From the NCBI RefSeq assembly GCF_024758725.1, contig NZ_CP096972.1, positions 62,001 through 126,000 on the forward strand: a stretch of DNA of 64,000 nucleotides, given 5' to 3'. Made by a program: the position numbers and the translations under genes. Shown here in pieces: positions 52,001-61,223 of the stretch. How positions within the stretch are numbered: position 1 is the first letter of the stretch; each line of letters opens with the position of its first letter. The stretch is from Sphingomonas sp. SUN039 (lineage in GTDB: Bacteria > Pseudomonadota > Alphaproteobacteria > Sphingomonadales > Sphingomonadaceae). The notes beneath the pieces are model-generated. The model had not been told where the DNA came from and made no database searches. It saw only the letters and a program-made list of their open reading frames with translations.

Positions 52001-54052
52001 TCACCGCTTTTCGCGATCTTCCGGCCGTGCGCGAGGTCCAGCCGATATCCCGTCCTTGTCGAGCCGCACATCGAGCGGCGTCCCGCCGATTTCGCCGCGA
52101 AGCGTGACGCTCTGGCCGTTCTCGATCTGCAACTGGGTATCGTTGCCGAGCGGAATGTTGAGGTCGGCGGGGATGTCGAGCGGCACCTCGACAGGCTTGG
52201 CAACCGGCGCGGCGGCGCGCGCGCCGGGAATCGCCCCGCTCATGAAGTCGCGCCAGATTTGCGCCGGGACCGTACCGCCGTTGATCCCCTTCAGCGGCGT
52301 ATTGTCGTCGTTGCCGACCCAGACACCGACGACCAGATCGCCCGCAAAGCCGACGAACAAGGCGTCGCGGCTGTCCTGACTGGTGCCGGTCTTCCCATAA
52401 GCCTTGATCGCCAGATTGGCGCGCCGTCCGGTGCCGTCGGTGACGACCGTTCGCAAAAGGTCGAGCAGCTGGTCGTGCTGGGTGTCGCCGAAAGTCCGGC
52501 GACTTGCGAGCAGACGGTCGAGGAGTCCGGGTTCGGGCTGTTCGACGGCGTGCGGCGACACCGGCCAGCGCCCTGCCGCGACCGACCCATAGGCGGAGGT
52601 GAGTTCGAGCAAGCTCACCCCAGACGAACCCAGCGCCAGCGTCGGGTCGGCGGTCAGCTTGCTGCGGATGCCGAGATCGCGCGCCGCCTCGATCACCATT
52701 TCGGGGCCGAGTTGTTTGTATAGCCGGACGGCGGCGACGTTGCTCGACCGCGCGAACGCCTGTCGCAGCGTGATCTCGCCCCGATAATGTTCGCTGCTGT
52801 TCTTCGGGCGATAGCTGCTGTCGAGGATCGGGCTGTCGTCGATCATAGAATCGGGGGTCATGCCGGAGCGCAGCGCGGCGAGATAGACGAACAGTTTGAA
52901 CGTCGATCCCGGCTGTCGCCGCGCCTGGGTCGCACGGTTGAAGGGTGACGCGTCGTAGCTGCGCCCACCGATCATCGCGACGACATCGCCATTGGTCCGC
53001 ATCGCGACCAGCGCGACCTGCGCCTTGCCCAGCGCTGCGCGTCCGACTGCAGCACGTGCCAGCCGTTGTAACCGCGCGTCGAGCGTCGTGGTGATCTTCG
53101 CATCGGCATAGGCGTCCTCCGCCGTCGCGCGTGCCTGTGGCAGTGCCCAGTCGGCGAAATAGGTGCCGGTCGGCAGTTGCGAGCGGTTGTACAGATTGAG
53201 CGTCGCCGGATCGGTCGCTGCGGCGCGCGCGGGCGTGATTGCGCCGGTCTCGGCCATCGCCGCCAGCACGAGCTGCGACCGCGCCTGCGCGCCGGACAGG
53301 TTGCGCGACGGCGCGAGCTGCGACGGTGCCTTGACCAGCCCCGCCAGCATCGCCGCCTGCGCCAGCGTCAGCTTTTCGGGCTGGCGGTTGAAGTAGTGAC
53401 GCGATGCCGCACGCAGGCCGTAGACATTGTCGCCGAAATAGGCGTTCGACAGATAGCGTTCGAGGATTTCGTCCTTGGTCAGCCAGCCTTCCAGCCAGAA
53501 CGCGATCAGCATTTCGCGCGCTTTCCGCGACAGATTGCGGTCGGCGGTGAGGAAGGTCATTTTCGCGAACTGCTGTGTGATGGTGCTGCCCCCCTGGGTG
53601 CCGCCGCCGCGAAGGTTGTTCCAAGCGGCGCGCGCCAGGCCTCGCGGATCGACGCCCCAATGGCTGTAAAAACGGCGGTCCTCGATCGCGATGAACGCCT
53701 GCGGAACGTGCTTCGGTAGCGTAGCAAGCTTGACCGGCCGGTCGACAATGGCGCCGTTTCGCGCAATCGCCTGCCCGTCGGCGGCAAGCAAGGTCACGCT
53801 GGGCGGCACCATCGGCTGAAGCGATTTCGACAGCGGCGCGGTAAGCGCGAGCCAGGCGAACAGCACGACGAACAGCAGCACGAACGCCTGAAACCCGCGC
53901 TTGACCCAGCGCCACCGGCTGCGAAGTTTGGACGGCGGCGGTTGATCTTGCCCCGGCTGCAATCCGGGGTACGCTGCGGGATCGGCAAAGCCTTGCTCCC
54001 GGCCCGGAACGGGCGCCGACGGTGGATCAAGGACATCGGTACGGTCGATCAT
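52001..54052 (-). CDS. Bifunctional penicillin-binding protein (PBP1-type transglycosylase/transpeptidase)
   Basis: This 683-residue class A PBP polymerises and cross-links peptidoglycan. It has a proline-rich cytoplasmic tail and one membrane helix (FQAFVLLFVVLFAWLALTA). The transglycosylase domain contains EDRRFYSHWGVDPRGLARA and GGSTITQQFAKMTFL. The transpeptidase domain has active serine in the STFK tetrad, SSN and KTGTSQDSRDALF, all intact. A short C-terminal domain follows. It acts at the inner membrane on the periplasmic side. It is next to the tRNA-Arg gene, and 9 bp before the RNase H-like gene. Confidence 0.93.
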   Translation of the reverse strand: MIDRTDVLDPPSAPVPGREQGFADPAAYPGLQPGQDQPPPSKLRSRWRWVKRGFQAFVLLFVVLFAWLALTAPLSKSLQPMVPPSVTLLAADGQAIARNGAIVDRPVKLATLPKHVPQAFIAIEDRRFYSHWGVDPRGLARAAWNNLRGGGTQGGSTITQQFAKMTFLTADRNLSRKAREMLIAFWLEGWLTKDEILERYLSNAYFGDNVYGLRAASRHYFNRQPEKLTLAQAAMLAGLVKAPSQLAPSRNLSGAQARSQLVLAAMAETGAITPARAAATDPATLNLYNRSQLPTGTYFADWALPQARATAEDAYADAKITTTLDARLQRLARAAVGRAALGKAQVALVAMRTNGDVVAMIGGRSYDASPFNRATQARRQPGSTFKLFVYLAALRSGMTPDSMIDDSPILDSSYRPKNSSEHYRGEITLRQAFARSSNVAAVRLYKQLGPEMVIEAARDLGIRSKLTADPTLALGSSGVSLLELTSAYGSVAAGRWPVSPHAVEQPEPGLLDRLLASRRTFGDTQHDQLLDLLRTVVTDGTGRRANLAIKAYGKTGTSQDSRDALFVGFAGDLVVGVWVGNDDNTPLKGINGGTVPAQIWRDFMSGAIPGARAAAPVAKPVEVPLDIPADLNIPLGNDTQLQIENGQSVTLRGEIGGTPLDVRLDKDGISAGPRARPEDREKR

Positions 54053-54119
54053 CGCAGTCGGTGTATTACAAGGCTATAACACGGATAGCGAGGGGGATTT
54101 GTGCATCGCCGAACGGAAA

Positions 54120-54196
54120 TGGCGCGCCCGACAGGAGTCGAACCTGTGGCCTCAAGATTAGAAGTCTCGTGCTCTATCCAGCTGAGCTACGGGCGC
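54120..54196 (-). tRNA. tRNA-Arg (anticodon UCU)
   Basis: The minus strand folds into a complete cloverleaf: acceptor stem GCGCCCG/CGGGCGC, D-arm GCUC...GAGC, anticodon stem CGAGA/UCUUG around loop CUUCUAA, and T-arm ACAGG-UUCGACU-CCUGU. The discriminator is G and the CCA end is encoded (54120-54122). Length is 77 nt. Confidence 0.95.
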
Positions 54197-54237
54197 GTCG
54201 CTTGTGCCGTAGCGCCGATTGCTCCTAGGCTCCAGCC

Positions 54238-54960
54238 ATGAGCACCGACGCCCCCCCGAAACATGTCAGCGCGCGCGATGTCGGCCGCGACGGCTTTCGC
54301 TATTTCGATTTCGTGATGGCGGCGTTCGTCGCGATCCTGCTGCTGTCGAACGTGATCGGGGCCGCGAAGCCGGCGCAGATCTGGGGATTCACTTTCGGTG
54401 CGGGGATTCTGTTTTTCCCCTTGAGCTACATCATCGGCGACGTGCTGACCGAGGTGTACGGCTACGGACGCGCGCGCCGGTGTGTCTGGGCGGGGTTTGC
54501 CGCTGTCCTGTTCATGGCGTTCATGTCATGGGTCGTGGTGTCGCTGCCGCCCGCACCCGGCTGGGAAGGGCAGGCGGCTTACGAGAGCGTATTCGGGCAG
54601 GTGCCGCGCATCGTCCTCGCCTCGGTCGCGGCGTTTTGGGCGGGCGAGTTCGTCAATGCGTTCGTCATGGCCAAGATGAAGATCGCGACGCAGGGCAGGC
54701 ATTTGTGGATGCGGACGATCGGCTCGACGGTGTTCGGACAGGGGGTCGACAGCCTGATCTTCTACCCGCTGGCGTTTCTGGGCGTGTGGGAGACATCGAC
54801 CGTCGTATCGGTGATGGCCGTCAACTGGGCGCTAAAAGTGCTCTGGGAAATCCTGCTGACGCCGGTCACCTATGCGGTGGTCGGCTTCCTGAAGTCCCGC
54901 GAGGGCGTGGACGTGTATGACGAGGGCACCGACTTCACGCCGTTCCGGGCGGCAGTTTAG
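54238..54960 (+). CDS. yhhQ: Queuosine precursor transporter (YhhQ family)
   Basis: This 240-residue membrane protein imports queuosine precursors (preQ0/preQ1) in family members. About six hydrophobic helices are visible, for example [22 protein letters not shown] and [29 protein letters not shown], the latter being the typical family signature. Later signature residues include [16 protein letters not shown] and [21 protein letters not shown]. The start lies 41 bp from the tRNA gene on the other strand. Its stop overlaps the convergent purQ stop by four bases. Confidence 0.93.
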   Translation: MSTDAPPKHVSARDVGRDGFRYFDFVMAAFVAILLLSNVIGAAKPAQIWGFTFGAGILFFPLSYIIGDVLTEVYGYGRARRCVWAGFAAVLFMAFMSWVVVSLPPAPGWEGQAAYESVFGQVPRIVLASVAAFWAGEFVNAFVMAKMKIATQGRHLWMRTIGSTVFGQGVDSLIFYPLAFLGVWETSTVVSVMAVNWALKVLWEILLTPVTYAVVGFLKSREGVDVYDEGTDFTPFRAAV

Positions 54961-55622
54961 GCCAGCTCCAGCAATCCCTCGAACAGTCGCCGGCCGTCGG
55001 TGCCCCCGTGCGCGGCTTCGATCATGCGTTCGGGGTGCGGCATCATGCCGAGCACATTGCCGCCTACGTTGACGATGCCCGCAATGTCGCGTGCGCTGCC
55101 GTTGACGGGCTCGGCGTAGCGAAACACGACGCGGCCTTCGCCTTCGAGCCGGTCGAGCGTGGCCGCGTCGGCAAAGTAATTGCCGTCGTGGTGGGCGACG
55201 GGGAAAGTGACGGTCTCACCATTGGCGTAGCCGCTGGTGAAGGCCGTCTGGCTGTTGGCGACGGTGAGCCGCACATCGCGCCCGACGAAGCGGATGCCCG
55301 CGTTCCGCATCAGCGCGCCGGGCAGAAGTCCCGCTTCGGTCAGCACCTGAAATCCGTTGCAGATGCCGAGTACGGTGCGTCCTTCTCCCGCCGCCGCAAT
55401 CACCGCCTGCATGATCGGCGACCGCGCCGCCATTGCGCCCGAGCGGAGATAGTCGCCGTACGAAAATCCGCCGGGCACGCCGATGATGTCGAGTCCGTCG
55501 GGCAGGGCGGTTTCTCGGTGCCACACCATCGCGGGCGCTGTTCCGGTGACTGCTTCCAGCGCGACCGCCAGGTCACGGTCGCAATTCGACCCGGGAAAGA
55601 CGATGACCGCGCTTCTGGTCAC
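54957..55622 (-). CDS. purQ: Phosphoribosylformylglycinamidine synthase, glutaminase subunit PurQ
   Basis: This 221-residue subunit releases ammonia from glutamine for the fourth step of purine synthesis, in complex with PurL and PurS. The class I amidotransferase triad is visible: C88 in [14 protein letters not shown] and the MPHPERMIE histidine and glutamate near the C-terminus. The N-terminal [15 protein letters not shown] is diagnostic. The start is GTG at 55622, overlapping the purS stop by four bases (GTGA). purL is not in the window. Confidence 0.96.
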   Translation of the reverse strand: MTRSAVIVFPGSNCDRDLAVALEAVTGTAPAMVWHRETALPDGLDIIGVPGGFSYGDYLRSGAMAARSPIMQAVIAAAGEGRTVLGICNGFQVLTEAGLLPGALMRNAGIRFVGRDVRLTVANSQTAFTSGYANGETVTFPVAHHDGNYFADAATLDRLEGEGRVVFRYAEPVNGSARDIAGIVNVGGNVLGMMPHPERMIEAAHGGTDGRRLFEGLLELA

Positions 55623-55846
55623 CGCTCGATCCGGTAATTCTCGATGACTGTGTTCGCGAGCAACTTGCTGCACATCGCATCCAGATCGGCGTCGCTGGTC
55701 GTCTCGGCGACGTCGAGTTCGATCAGCTTGCCCTGCCGGACATCGTCGATGCCGGTGAAGCCCAGCCCTTCGAGTGCATGGTGGATGGCCTTGCCCTGCG
55801 GGTCGAGGACGCCGGGTTTCAGCGTGACGATGACACGGATTTTCAT
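55619..55846 (-). CDS. purS: Phosphoribosylformylglycinamidine synthase subunit PurS
   Basis: This 75-residue small subunit couples PurQ and PurL in FGAM synthesis. The complete family pattern is visible: [40 protein letters not shown] and [17 protein letters not shown]. It stands directly before purQ with overlapping codons. The gene usually found upstream, purC, is 3.1 kb away on the same strand and is separated by the Slam/TbpB-like gene pair and a small reading frame. Confidence 0.95.
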   Translation of the reverse strand: MKIRVIVTLKPGVLDPQGKAIHHALEGLGFTGIDDVRQGKLIELDVAETTSDADLDAMCSKLLANTVIENYRIER

Positions 55847-55943
55847 GGGGGGCAGCCTATGAACGCGGGGCCGCGCACGGGCAAGTGTTCATCGATTTTT
55901 AGGAGAATCGGCGCAGGCTTTACAGCCAAAGGACACGTCCGAC

Positions 55944-56093
55944 ATGGGATTCATTGCGACCGCGCTGTTCGTGTGCCTGTTCGTCTTCGGGCCGCAGGTG
56001 CTCGGCTATTCGGACGATGACGGCGGTATCAAGCTCGCCCTGTTCGCGACTTTCGCGTTCGGGGTGCTCGCGGGGTACCGCGCGCGCGGCTAG
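55944..56093 (+). CDS. Small hydrophobic protein (49 aa)
   Basis: The frame encodes a 49-residue protein with two hydrophobic stretches (FIATALFVCLFVFGPQVLGY and IKLALFATFAFGVLAGY) flanking an acidic YSDDDGG loop, ending in RARG. A ribosome site (AAAGGA) is 12 bases before the ATG at 55944. The stop overlaps the convergent Slam-like gene by four bases. It looks like a two-helix membrane hairpin protein. Function unknown; the call rests on composition and the ribosome site. Confidence 0.55.
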   Translation: MGFIATALFVCLFVFGPQVLGYSDDDGGIKLALFATFAFGVLAGYRARG

Positions 56094-57445
56094 AAATAGC
56101 GGGCGAGGTTGAACGCGAAGCGCGACCGCTTGCTTTCATAGAGCGACAGCGACGAGGCGTTGAGCGTGTAGGTATAGCTGACGCTGGGCGAAAACCCCAT
56201 GACGCGGAGCGCACGGACGCCCGCGTAGATGCGGCCAGACAGCCGCCAGTCGGCGCGCGGCGTGTCCGAGAAAGCGGCGAGCGGCGCGCCATAGGTCGCG
56301 CGGCTCGCGGTGCCGGTAATCCCGGCGTTGATCCCGTGCGGCAGTTCGCCGCCTAGTCCCAGCGACAGGCCGAATTCCTTGCTCGAATAGGCTTCCTCGT
56401 TCAGCCGGTCGGCGCGTGCGAACAGGCTGGCACTGGCGATCAGCGACCGCGCGACGACGCGCTCGTAGGTGGCATAAAGCGCGAAATTCCAGCCCGAATA
56501 GGCCTCCTGAAAGCCAGAGGCCGAATGGCGGGCATCGAGCGTCAGTCCGACCCGCTGGTCGTCGCCGATCGTATGCTGGACGGCGAGGCGTGCACCCAGT
56601 TGAGTCACGGCGCGGTCGCCACCGTACCAGCGCTGAAGCCCCAGCCCCTGCAGCGAGATGGAGGTTTCCTCCGACGGGCGGAATTCGGGTCCGGCGGCCA
56701 GCTGGACGGTATAATCGTCGTTGGCGGTGCCCTTGTAGTTCACTCCCTGCGCGTCGCCATCGACCAGAAATGCGCCGCGCTCGCCGATCTTGAAGCGCCA
56801 ACCCGCCGAAATACTGGCGGTCTGCCCCAGGCCCGAACGCGCACGGGCATTTTCGTCGAGGGTCAGCGGAATCGTCTGGTTGCCGACGACGAGATCGACG
56901 GTCTCGGCACTGGTGCCGCTGTTTATGTTGGTATCGGGCGCAAAGCCGAATTCGGTCGAGACGTGCCAGGGACGCCGGTCGCGCAAAATGCCGCGCTGCG
57001 CCTGAATCGTCGCACGGATTTCGGGAGTCAGCGCGCCGTCCTGCGCGGCGAGGCGGAAATGATAGGCGGCCCCGCCGTCCTTGCCCTGCATCATCAGCGC
57101 GCGCGCGAGTTCGAGGCGGACGCGTGTCTGTTTCGGATCGATGGCGAGCGAGGCGCGGAATTCCTTGATCGCGGTCGCGGTATCGCCGGTTTCGACCGCG
57201 ACATATCCGGCCAGAAAATGCGCTTCCATTCCCGCCGACGGTGCCTGACGCAAAGCGGCGATGAAGGGCCGCGCCTCTTCGAAGCGGCGTTGTTCGACCA
57301 GCGCCGAGGCATGGCCCAGCAGCTGGTCGGGGGTCAGCTGAATCTGGCAGGTGCCATTGGCGCAGGTTTCGGCCAGCGGCGCGGCAGCTAGGGGAACTCC
57401 GGAAAGGGACAGGACGGCGAGCGGAAGGGCGAGCGCTGCGCGCAC
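56090..57445 (-). CDS. Slam-like surface lipoprotein assembly modifier (DUF560 beta barrel)
   Basis: This 451-residue outer-membrane protein has a signal peptide, then tetratricopeptide-like helices (about residues 35-150, for example AIKEFRASLAIDPKQTRVRLELARALM). A C-terminal barrel region starts near WHVSTEFGFAPDTNINSGTS. It ends in phenylalanine (NLARYF) as BAM substrates do. This N-TPR plus C-barrel arrangement and the APDTNIN signature match Slam proteins, which move lipoproteins of the TbpB/fHbp type to the cell surface. GTG at 57445 lies one base after the stop of the TbpB-like gene. That pairing supports the call. Confidence 0.82.
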   Translation of the reverse strand: MRAALALPLAVLSLSGVPLAAAPLAETCANGTCQIQLTPDQLLGHASALVEQRRFEEARPFIAALRQAPSAGMEAHFLAGYVAVETGDTATAIKEFRASLAIDPKQTRVRLELARALMMQGKDGGAAYHFRLAAQDGALTPEIRATIQAQRGILRDRRPWHVSTEFGFAPDTNINSGTSAETVDLVVGNQTIPLTLDENARARSGLGQTASISAGWRFKIGERGAFLVDGDAQGVNYKGTANDDYTVQLAAGPEFRPSEETSISLQGLGLQRWYGGDRAVTQLGARLAVQHTIGDDQRVGLTLDARHSASGFQEAYSGWNFALYATYERVVARSLIASASLFARADRLNEEAYSSKEFGLSLGLGGELPHGINAGITGTASRATYGAPLAAFSDTPRADWRLSGRIYAGVRALRVMGFSPSVSYTYTLNASSLSLYESKRSRFAFNLARYF

Positions 57446-57446
57446 C

Positions 57447-58754
57447 TTAGGGCTTCTTTCCCTTGAACGCGCCGACGATGTCGATGCGCTGGTCGGGGTT
57501 GCCGCCGACGATGCGGAACCCGCCGCCGACTTCCTCTGCCGCAGGGCCGAAGAACGCGCCGTCAATGGTCGATCCTGCGATGTTGACGATCGGGCTATAG
57601 CCATTGGTTGTCGCACCGAAGCGGGCCGACTGGAATTGACCGATGAAGCCGCCGGTCCGGACGAGGTCGATGGTCGCGGTGCCGGATGCGGTGAAGGTTG
57701 TCCCCAGCGCAATCGTGCTCTGCTGCGGCGAGGTCTGGTAGTCGTAGATCGGACGCCCGACGATACCGTCGAGTTTCAGACCTACTGCGCCGGTCGCGAA
57801 ATTGACACTCGTCGACGATGTACCCGAAATCCACTGGAAGTAATTAGGATAGGAGCCTGTGCCGGCGTCGAGTGTCGGATTGAACACCATCGTTGCGAGC
57901 ATCGTGCCGGTATAGGTGCCGCTGCCGGTCTTGGGCACTGCATTCTGGTCGGTCTGCAGACCATAAGCAAAGGCACCACGTTCGAGGTGCCAGATGGTTT
58001 GACCGATCGTCTTTCCGGTGCTGAGCGTTTGTGGCTGCCAACTGAACGCGTTGCGGATGAAGCCCGCGAGCGAGACGTATTTTGTCCCGTTGGTCCCGGG
58101 GCGTTCGAAGAACAGGTTGGTGGCCTGATAGCTTGCGGCCACTGCCGAATTGCCGGGACGCGGCGGTGTGTTGTTGTCCCCATAGATGACGAAGCCGGAG
58201 CCGCTGGCGAGGTACAGCGAACGCGGGTCGCCGTCGCCTGCTTGAAGATAGGCATAGTTCGAATTCTGCCCGATGCCGCCATAACCGCTGAGATCGTCGA
58301 CGCCCCATTGCGGCGTGCGGGCCCCGGCAAAGTCGGTGCGCGAAGCGGGGTCCTGGAAACGGGTGTCGGTGTTGTTGTTGTTCACGTCCTTGACGACCAG
58401 CGTGAAGATTGCATCGCGCGGGTCGTAGCTCAGCGAAATCTTGCTGCTGCGGACGGTCGAGGAATAACCGCCAAAGGCATAGCCCTGTTGCGAATCGTCG
58501 CCCGGGAAAGGGCTGGCACCATTGGTGACCGTGCGATCGTCGGTATTGTAATCCATCACCAGCGTGCCGCCGATGCCCTGATAGGTGCGCGGCGCGGTCG
58601 GCGTGACGAATTCGGCATAGGGGTCGGTCGCCGCCGTTGTCCCGGTCCCGCTGGTGCCGCTCGAAACGGCCGTGCCGCTCGCGCTTTGGGTGTCGCCGCC
58701 GCTACACGCGGTCAGCGAAGTGGCAGTCAGCAGCAGGATCGCGAGATTACGCAT
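57447..58754 (-). CDS. TbpB-like surface lipoprotein (predicted Slam client)
   Basis: This 435-residue protein has a lipoprotein signal (LTATSLTACSGG, lipid attachment at C17) and a Ser/Thr/Gly-rich linker. The C-terminal third looks like the eight-stranded barrel of transferrin-binding-protein-B-like proteins: GTATIDLVRTGGFIGQFQSA, then TIDGAFFGPAAEEVGGGFR and VGAFKGKK. A similar segment appears in the middle, so two barrel-like halves are possible. The ligand is unknown. The protein is probably exported to the outer leaflet of the outer membrane by the Slam encoded next. ATG at 58754 has a GGAGCG ribosome site. Confidence 0.8.
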   Translation of the reverse strand: MRNLAILLLTATSLTACSGGDTQSASGTAVSSGTSGTGTTAATDPYAEFVTPTAPRTYQGIGGTLVMDYNTDDRTVTNGASPFPGDDSQQGYAFGGYSSTVRSSKISLSYDPRDAIFTLVVKDVNNNNTDTRFQDPASRTDFAGARTPQWGVDDLSGYGGIGQNSNYAYLQAGDGDPRSLYLASGSGFVIYGDNNTPPRPGNSAVAASYQATNLFFERPGTNGTKYVSLAGFIRNAFSWQPQTLSTGKTIGQTIWHLERGAFAYGLQTDQNAVPKTGSGTYTGTMLATMVFNPTLDAGTGSYPNYFQWISGTSSTSVNFATGAVGLKLDGIVGRPIYDYQTSPQQSTIALGTTFTASGTATIDLVRTGGFIGQFQSARFGATTNGYSPIVNIAGSTIDGAFFGPAAEEVGGGFRIVGGNPDQRIDIVGAFKGKKP

Positions 58755-58862
58755 CGGGGTCGCTCCAGTAGGGGCCTGTGAAGCCCGGTCCCCCATGGAG
58801 TAAGCCGTGAATGGTTAACGCAGCGCTAAAGGCCGTTACTTTTTGTGGGGAGTTTAGGAGTG

Positions 58863-58990
58863 TTCAAACCCTCTTCGCTTTGCGGAGAGGGCGGCGAAGC
58901 GAAGCGCAGCCGGGAGAGGATTGAAGTGCACGCGGTCGTGCCTCTCCCGATGCTTCGCATCGCCCTCTCCGCACGGCGGAGAGGGTTGAA
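58863..58990. repeat. REP-like inverted repeat beyond the purC 3' end
   Basis: Outer arms TTCAAACCCTC (58863-58873) and GAGGGTTGAA (58981-58990) enclose two further inner units containing CGGAGAGGG and CCCTCTCC. The inner halves share the pattern GAGAGG, then a GC-rich segment with GAAGC, then CGGGAGAGG. The element lies in the 237-bp gap between the TbpB-like gene start and the purC stop. Confidence 0.75.
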
Positions 58991-58991
58991 A

Positions 58992-59771
58992 CTACCGTCC
59001 CCGCTTCTTCCGCTGGGCATCCAGATCGAGCACGACATTATCGGCACCCTCGGGCAGCAAACCCAGCCGCCGCGCGACTTCCTGATAGGCTTCGACTTCA
59101 CCGCCCAGGTCGCGGCGGAAACGGTCTTTGTCGAGCTTTTCGTTGGTCGCCATGTCCCACAAGCGGCATCCGTCGGGGCTGATCTCGTCGGCGAGGATGA
59201 CGCGGGCGTAGTCATTGTCCCAGATGCGCCCGAACTCGAGCTTGAAATCGACCAGCTTGATGCCGATCCCGGCGAAGAGCCCGCACATGAAGTCGTTGAT
59301 CCGGATCGCCATGTCGGCGATGTCGTGCATCTCGTCCTGCGACGCCCAGCCGAACGCGGCGATATGTTCGTCGGTGATCATCGGATCGCCGAGCGCGTCG
59401 TCCTTGTAATAATATTCGATGATGGTGCGGGGCAGCTGCGTCCCCTCCTCGATGCCGAGCCGCGTCGAGATCGAGCCCGCCGCGACATTGCGGACGACGA
59501 CTTCGATCGGGATGATCTCGACTTGCCGGATCAGTTGCTCGCGCATGTTCAGGCGGCGCATGAAATGGTGCGGCACGCCGATGGTACCGAGCAGCGTGAA
59601 GATATGCTCCGAAATCCGGTTGTTGAGCACGCCCTTGCCGTTGATCGTCCCCTTTTTCTGGGCGTTGAACGCCGTCGCATCGTCCTTGAAATACTGGATC
59701 AGCGTGCCGGGCTCGGGCCCTTCGTACAAAATCTTGGCCTTGCCTTCGTAGATCTGGCGGCGGCGGGTCAT
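58992..59771 (-). CDS. purC: Phosphoribosylaminoimidazole-succinocarboxamide synthase
   Basis: This 259-residue enzyme joins aspartate to CAIR with ATP in purine synthesis (SAICAR synthase). The start [20 protein letters not shown], then [54 protein letters not shown] and [13 protein letters not shown] are all classic. ATG at 59771 is preceded by GGAATTGCC. It ends just beyond the REP-like element. In related genomes purC, purS and purQ are usually consecutive; here about 3.1 kb separates them. Confidence 0.96.
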   Translation of the reverse strand: MTRRRQIYEGKAKILYEGPEPGTLIQYFKDDATAFNAQKKGTINGKGVLNNRISEHIFTLLGTIGVPHHFMRRLNMREQLIRQVEIIPIEVVVRNVAAGSISTRLGIEEGTQLPRTIIEYYYKDDALGDPMITDEHIAAFGWASQDEMHDIADMAIRINDFMCGLFAGIGIKLVDFKLEFGRIWDNDYARVILADEISPDGCRLWDMATNEKLDKDRFRRDLGGEVEAYQEVARRLGLLPEGADNVVLDLDAQRKKRGR

Positions 59772-59885
59772 GGCAATTCCTGTTCGCAACAAAGCAATAT
59801 GCCCCGGCAAGCGCGCGTCGAGCGGGCGGCCGGGGCTTCGCGGGGCGCTATAGCGGGGCGGGAAGCAGCGCGCAAACGCGCCGGG

Positions 59886-60527
59886 TCAGTGCGCGGTGCG
59901 GCGCAGGAACGCGAAATTATAGTCGCTGTCGTCGATCCAGATGCGCGGCGGCAAATCGCCGAGCGGAGCATACGCCAAGCCGCGCATCGCGAGTTCCTCG
60001 ATCACGCCAGGATGTCCGCGCCGGTCGTTCCAGCCGATCACGAGCAGGCCGCCGCCGTTCAGCGACGTAGTACAGGCATCGACGACACGCGTCTGGGCCG
60101 CATAGCCATAGACCCCGAATCCGAACAGTCCGGTCAGAAAAATCGCATCGAACCGCACATCGGGCAGCAACTCGGGGAGCGCGCCGATGTCGCCGGTGAC
60201 ATGACGCCCGGGCACGCCGTGCGGCGCGGCGGCGGGATCGTAATCGATCGTCCAGCACTCCGCCCCGTGTGTCGTTACCCGTGCGGGATAATCGGCCGTA
60301 TAGCCGCGCACGCCCGCAAGCAGGATGCGTCCGCCCGCTGCGGCTACCTGCGGGAAAATGTGATCGCGCAGCACTTCGCGATCGGGTGCGGCGGCGATGA
60401 GCGCCTCTTCGCGCGCGCGCGTCAGATGTAGGCGCGACAGAAATTTCACGATCGCGCGCCGCGATGGAATGCGCTGGTCCAGCATATGCGCCGCGCAGTC
60501 GCGGCGCGCCGTCGAAAATTGTGCCAT
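59886..60527 (-). CDS. Class I SAM-dependent methyltransferase-like protein
   Basis: This 213-residue protein has a Rossmann-like pattern with weak motif I (GRILLAGVRGYTADYP), an acidic residue after strand 2 (WTIDYDPAA), and FDAIFLTGLFGFGVYGY ahead of the strand-4 position. The C-terminus ends DDSDYNFAFLRR. The first 60 residues include a basic helix (RRAIVKFLSRLHLTRAREEAL). The G-x-G loop is less canonical than usual, so binding of SAM is probable but not certain. It is divergent from the phosphoribosyltransferase gene across 126 bp. Confidence 0.65.
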   Translation of the reverse strand: MAQFSTARRDCAAHMLDQRIPSRRAIVKFLSRLHLTRAREEALIAAAPDREVLRDHIFPQVAAAGGRILLAGVRGYTADYPARVTTHGAECWTIDYDPAAAPHGVPGRHVTGDIGALPELLPDVRFDAIFLTGLFGFGVYGYAAQTRVVDACTTSLNGGGLLVIGWNDRRGHPGVIEELAMRGLAYAPLGDLPPRIWIDDSDYNFAFLRRTAH

Positions 60528-60653
60528 GCCCCGACATCTTCCCCAAGACTCGGTTTACGTTATTTCACACACGGAACGAGGTCAAATCGGGCGGAACGAC
60601 CGGTGCAACGGAATTGGGTTGCGGTCGGCGCGCATCGCTGTGAAGCAGCGTGC

Positions 60654-61223
60654 ATGACCGAAAAAATCTACCTTACCGCCAACGATCTTCTCGCCGACTC
60701 ATTCCGTCTCGGCATGCAGGTGGTCGACAGCGGCTTTGCGCCGACGCACCTCGTGGGCATCTGGCGCGGCGGGGCGCCCGTCGGCATCGCAGTGCAGGAG
60801 CTGCTCGAATATAAGGGCGTGCCGTGCGACCATATCGCGGTGCGGACCTCGTCCTATTCGGGGATCGACCGGCAGGACGCCGAGGTCCGCGTGTTCGCGC
60901 TCGGCTATCTTATCGACACGCTGGGGCCGGACGACCGTTTGCTCGTCATCGACGACGTGTTCGACAGCGGGCGCAGCATTGCCGCGTTCCTGCGCGAGCT
61001 CGCGGTGCGCTGCCGCCACAATATGCCGCGCGAGGTGCGGATTGCGACGGTGTGGTACAAGCCGTCGCGCAACCGGACGGCGCTGAAGCCCGACTTTTAC
61101 GTTCATGCGACCGAGGAGTGGCTGGTGTTCCCGCACGAAATCGACGGGTTGAGCGAAGCCGAAATCCGCGCGTACAAGCCCGAGGTGGCGATCATCCTGG
61201 GCGAACAGGCGGTGGACGCATGA
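60654..61223 (+). CDS. Purine phosphoribosyltransferase (xanthine/hypoxanthine type)
   Basis: This 189-residue type I phosphoribosyltransferase makes nucleotides from free purine base and PRPP. The PRPP-binding loop LLVIDDVFDSGRSIAAFL is diagnostic. An upstream segment HLVGIWRGGAPVGIAVQELL is the pyrophosphate loop. The C-terminal HATEEWLVFPHEIDGLSEAEIR is typical of the xanthine/hypoxanthine branch. ATG at 60654 was chosen from domain start; the longer frame is non-coding. The stop overlaps the adenine deaminase start by four bases, forming a purine-salvage operon. Confidence 0.9.
   Translation: MTEKIYLTANDLLADSFRLGMQVVDSGFAPTHLVGIWRGGAPVGIAVQELLEYKGVPCDHIAVRTSSYSGIDRQDAEVRVFALGYLIDTLGPDDRLLVIDDVFDSGRSIAAFLRELAVRCRHNMPREVRIATVWYKPSRNRTALKPDFYVHATEEWLVFPHEIDGLSEAEIRAYKPEVAIILGEQAVDA

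Noticed and set aside
51993-53915. 640-codon minus-strand frame inside the PBP gene
   Set aside because: It is the shifted frame of a complete penicillin-binding protein with all catalytic motifs. Its translation is arginine-rich and without domains.
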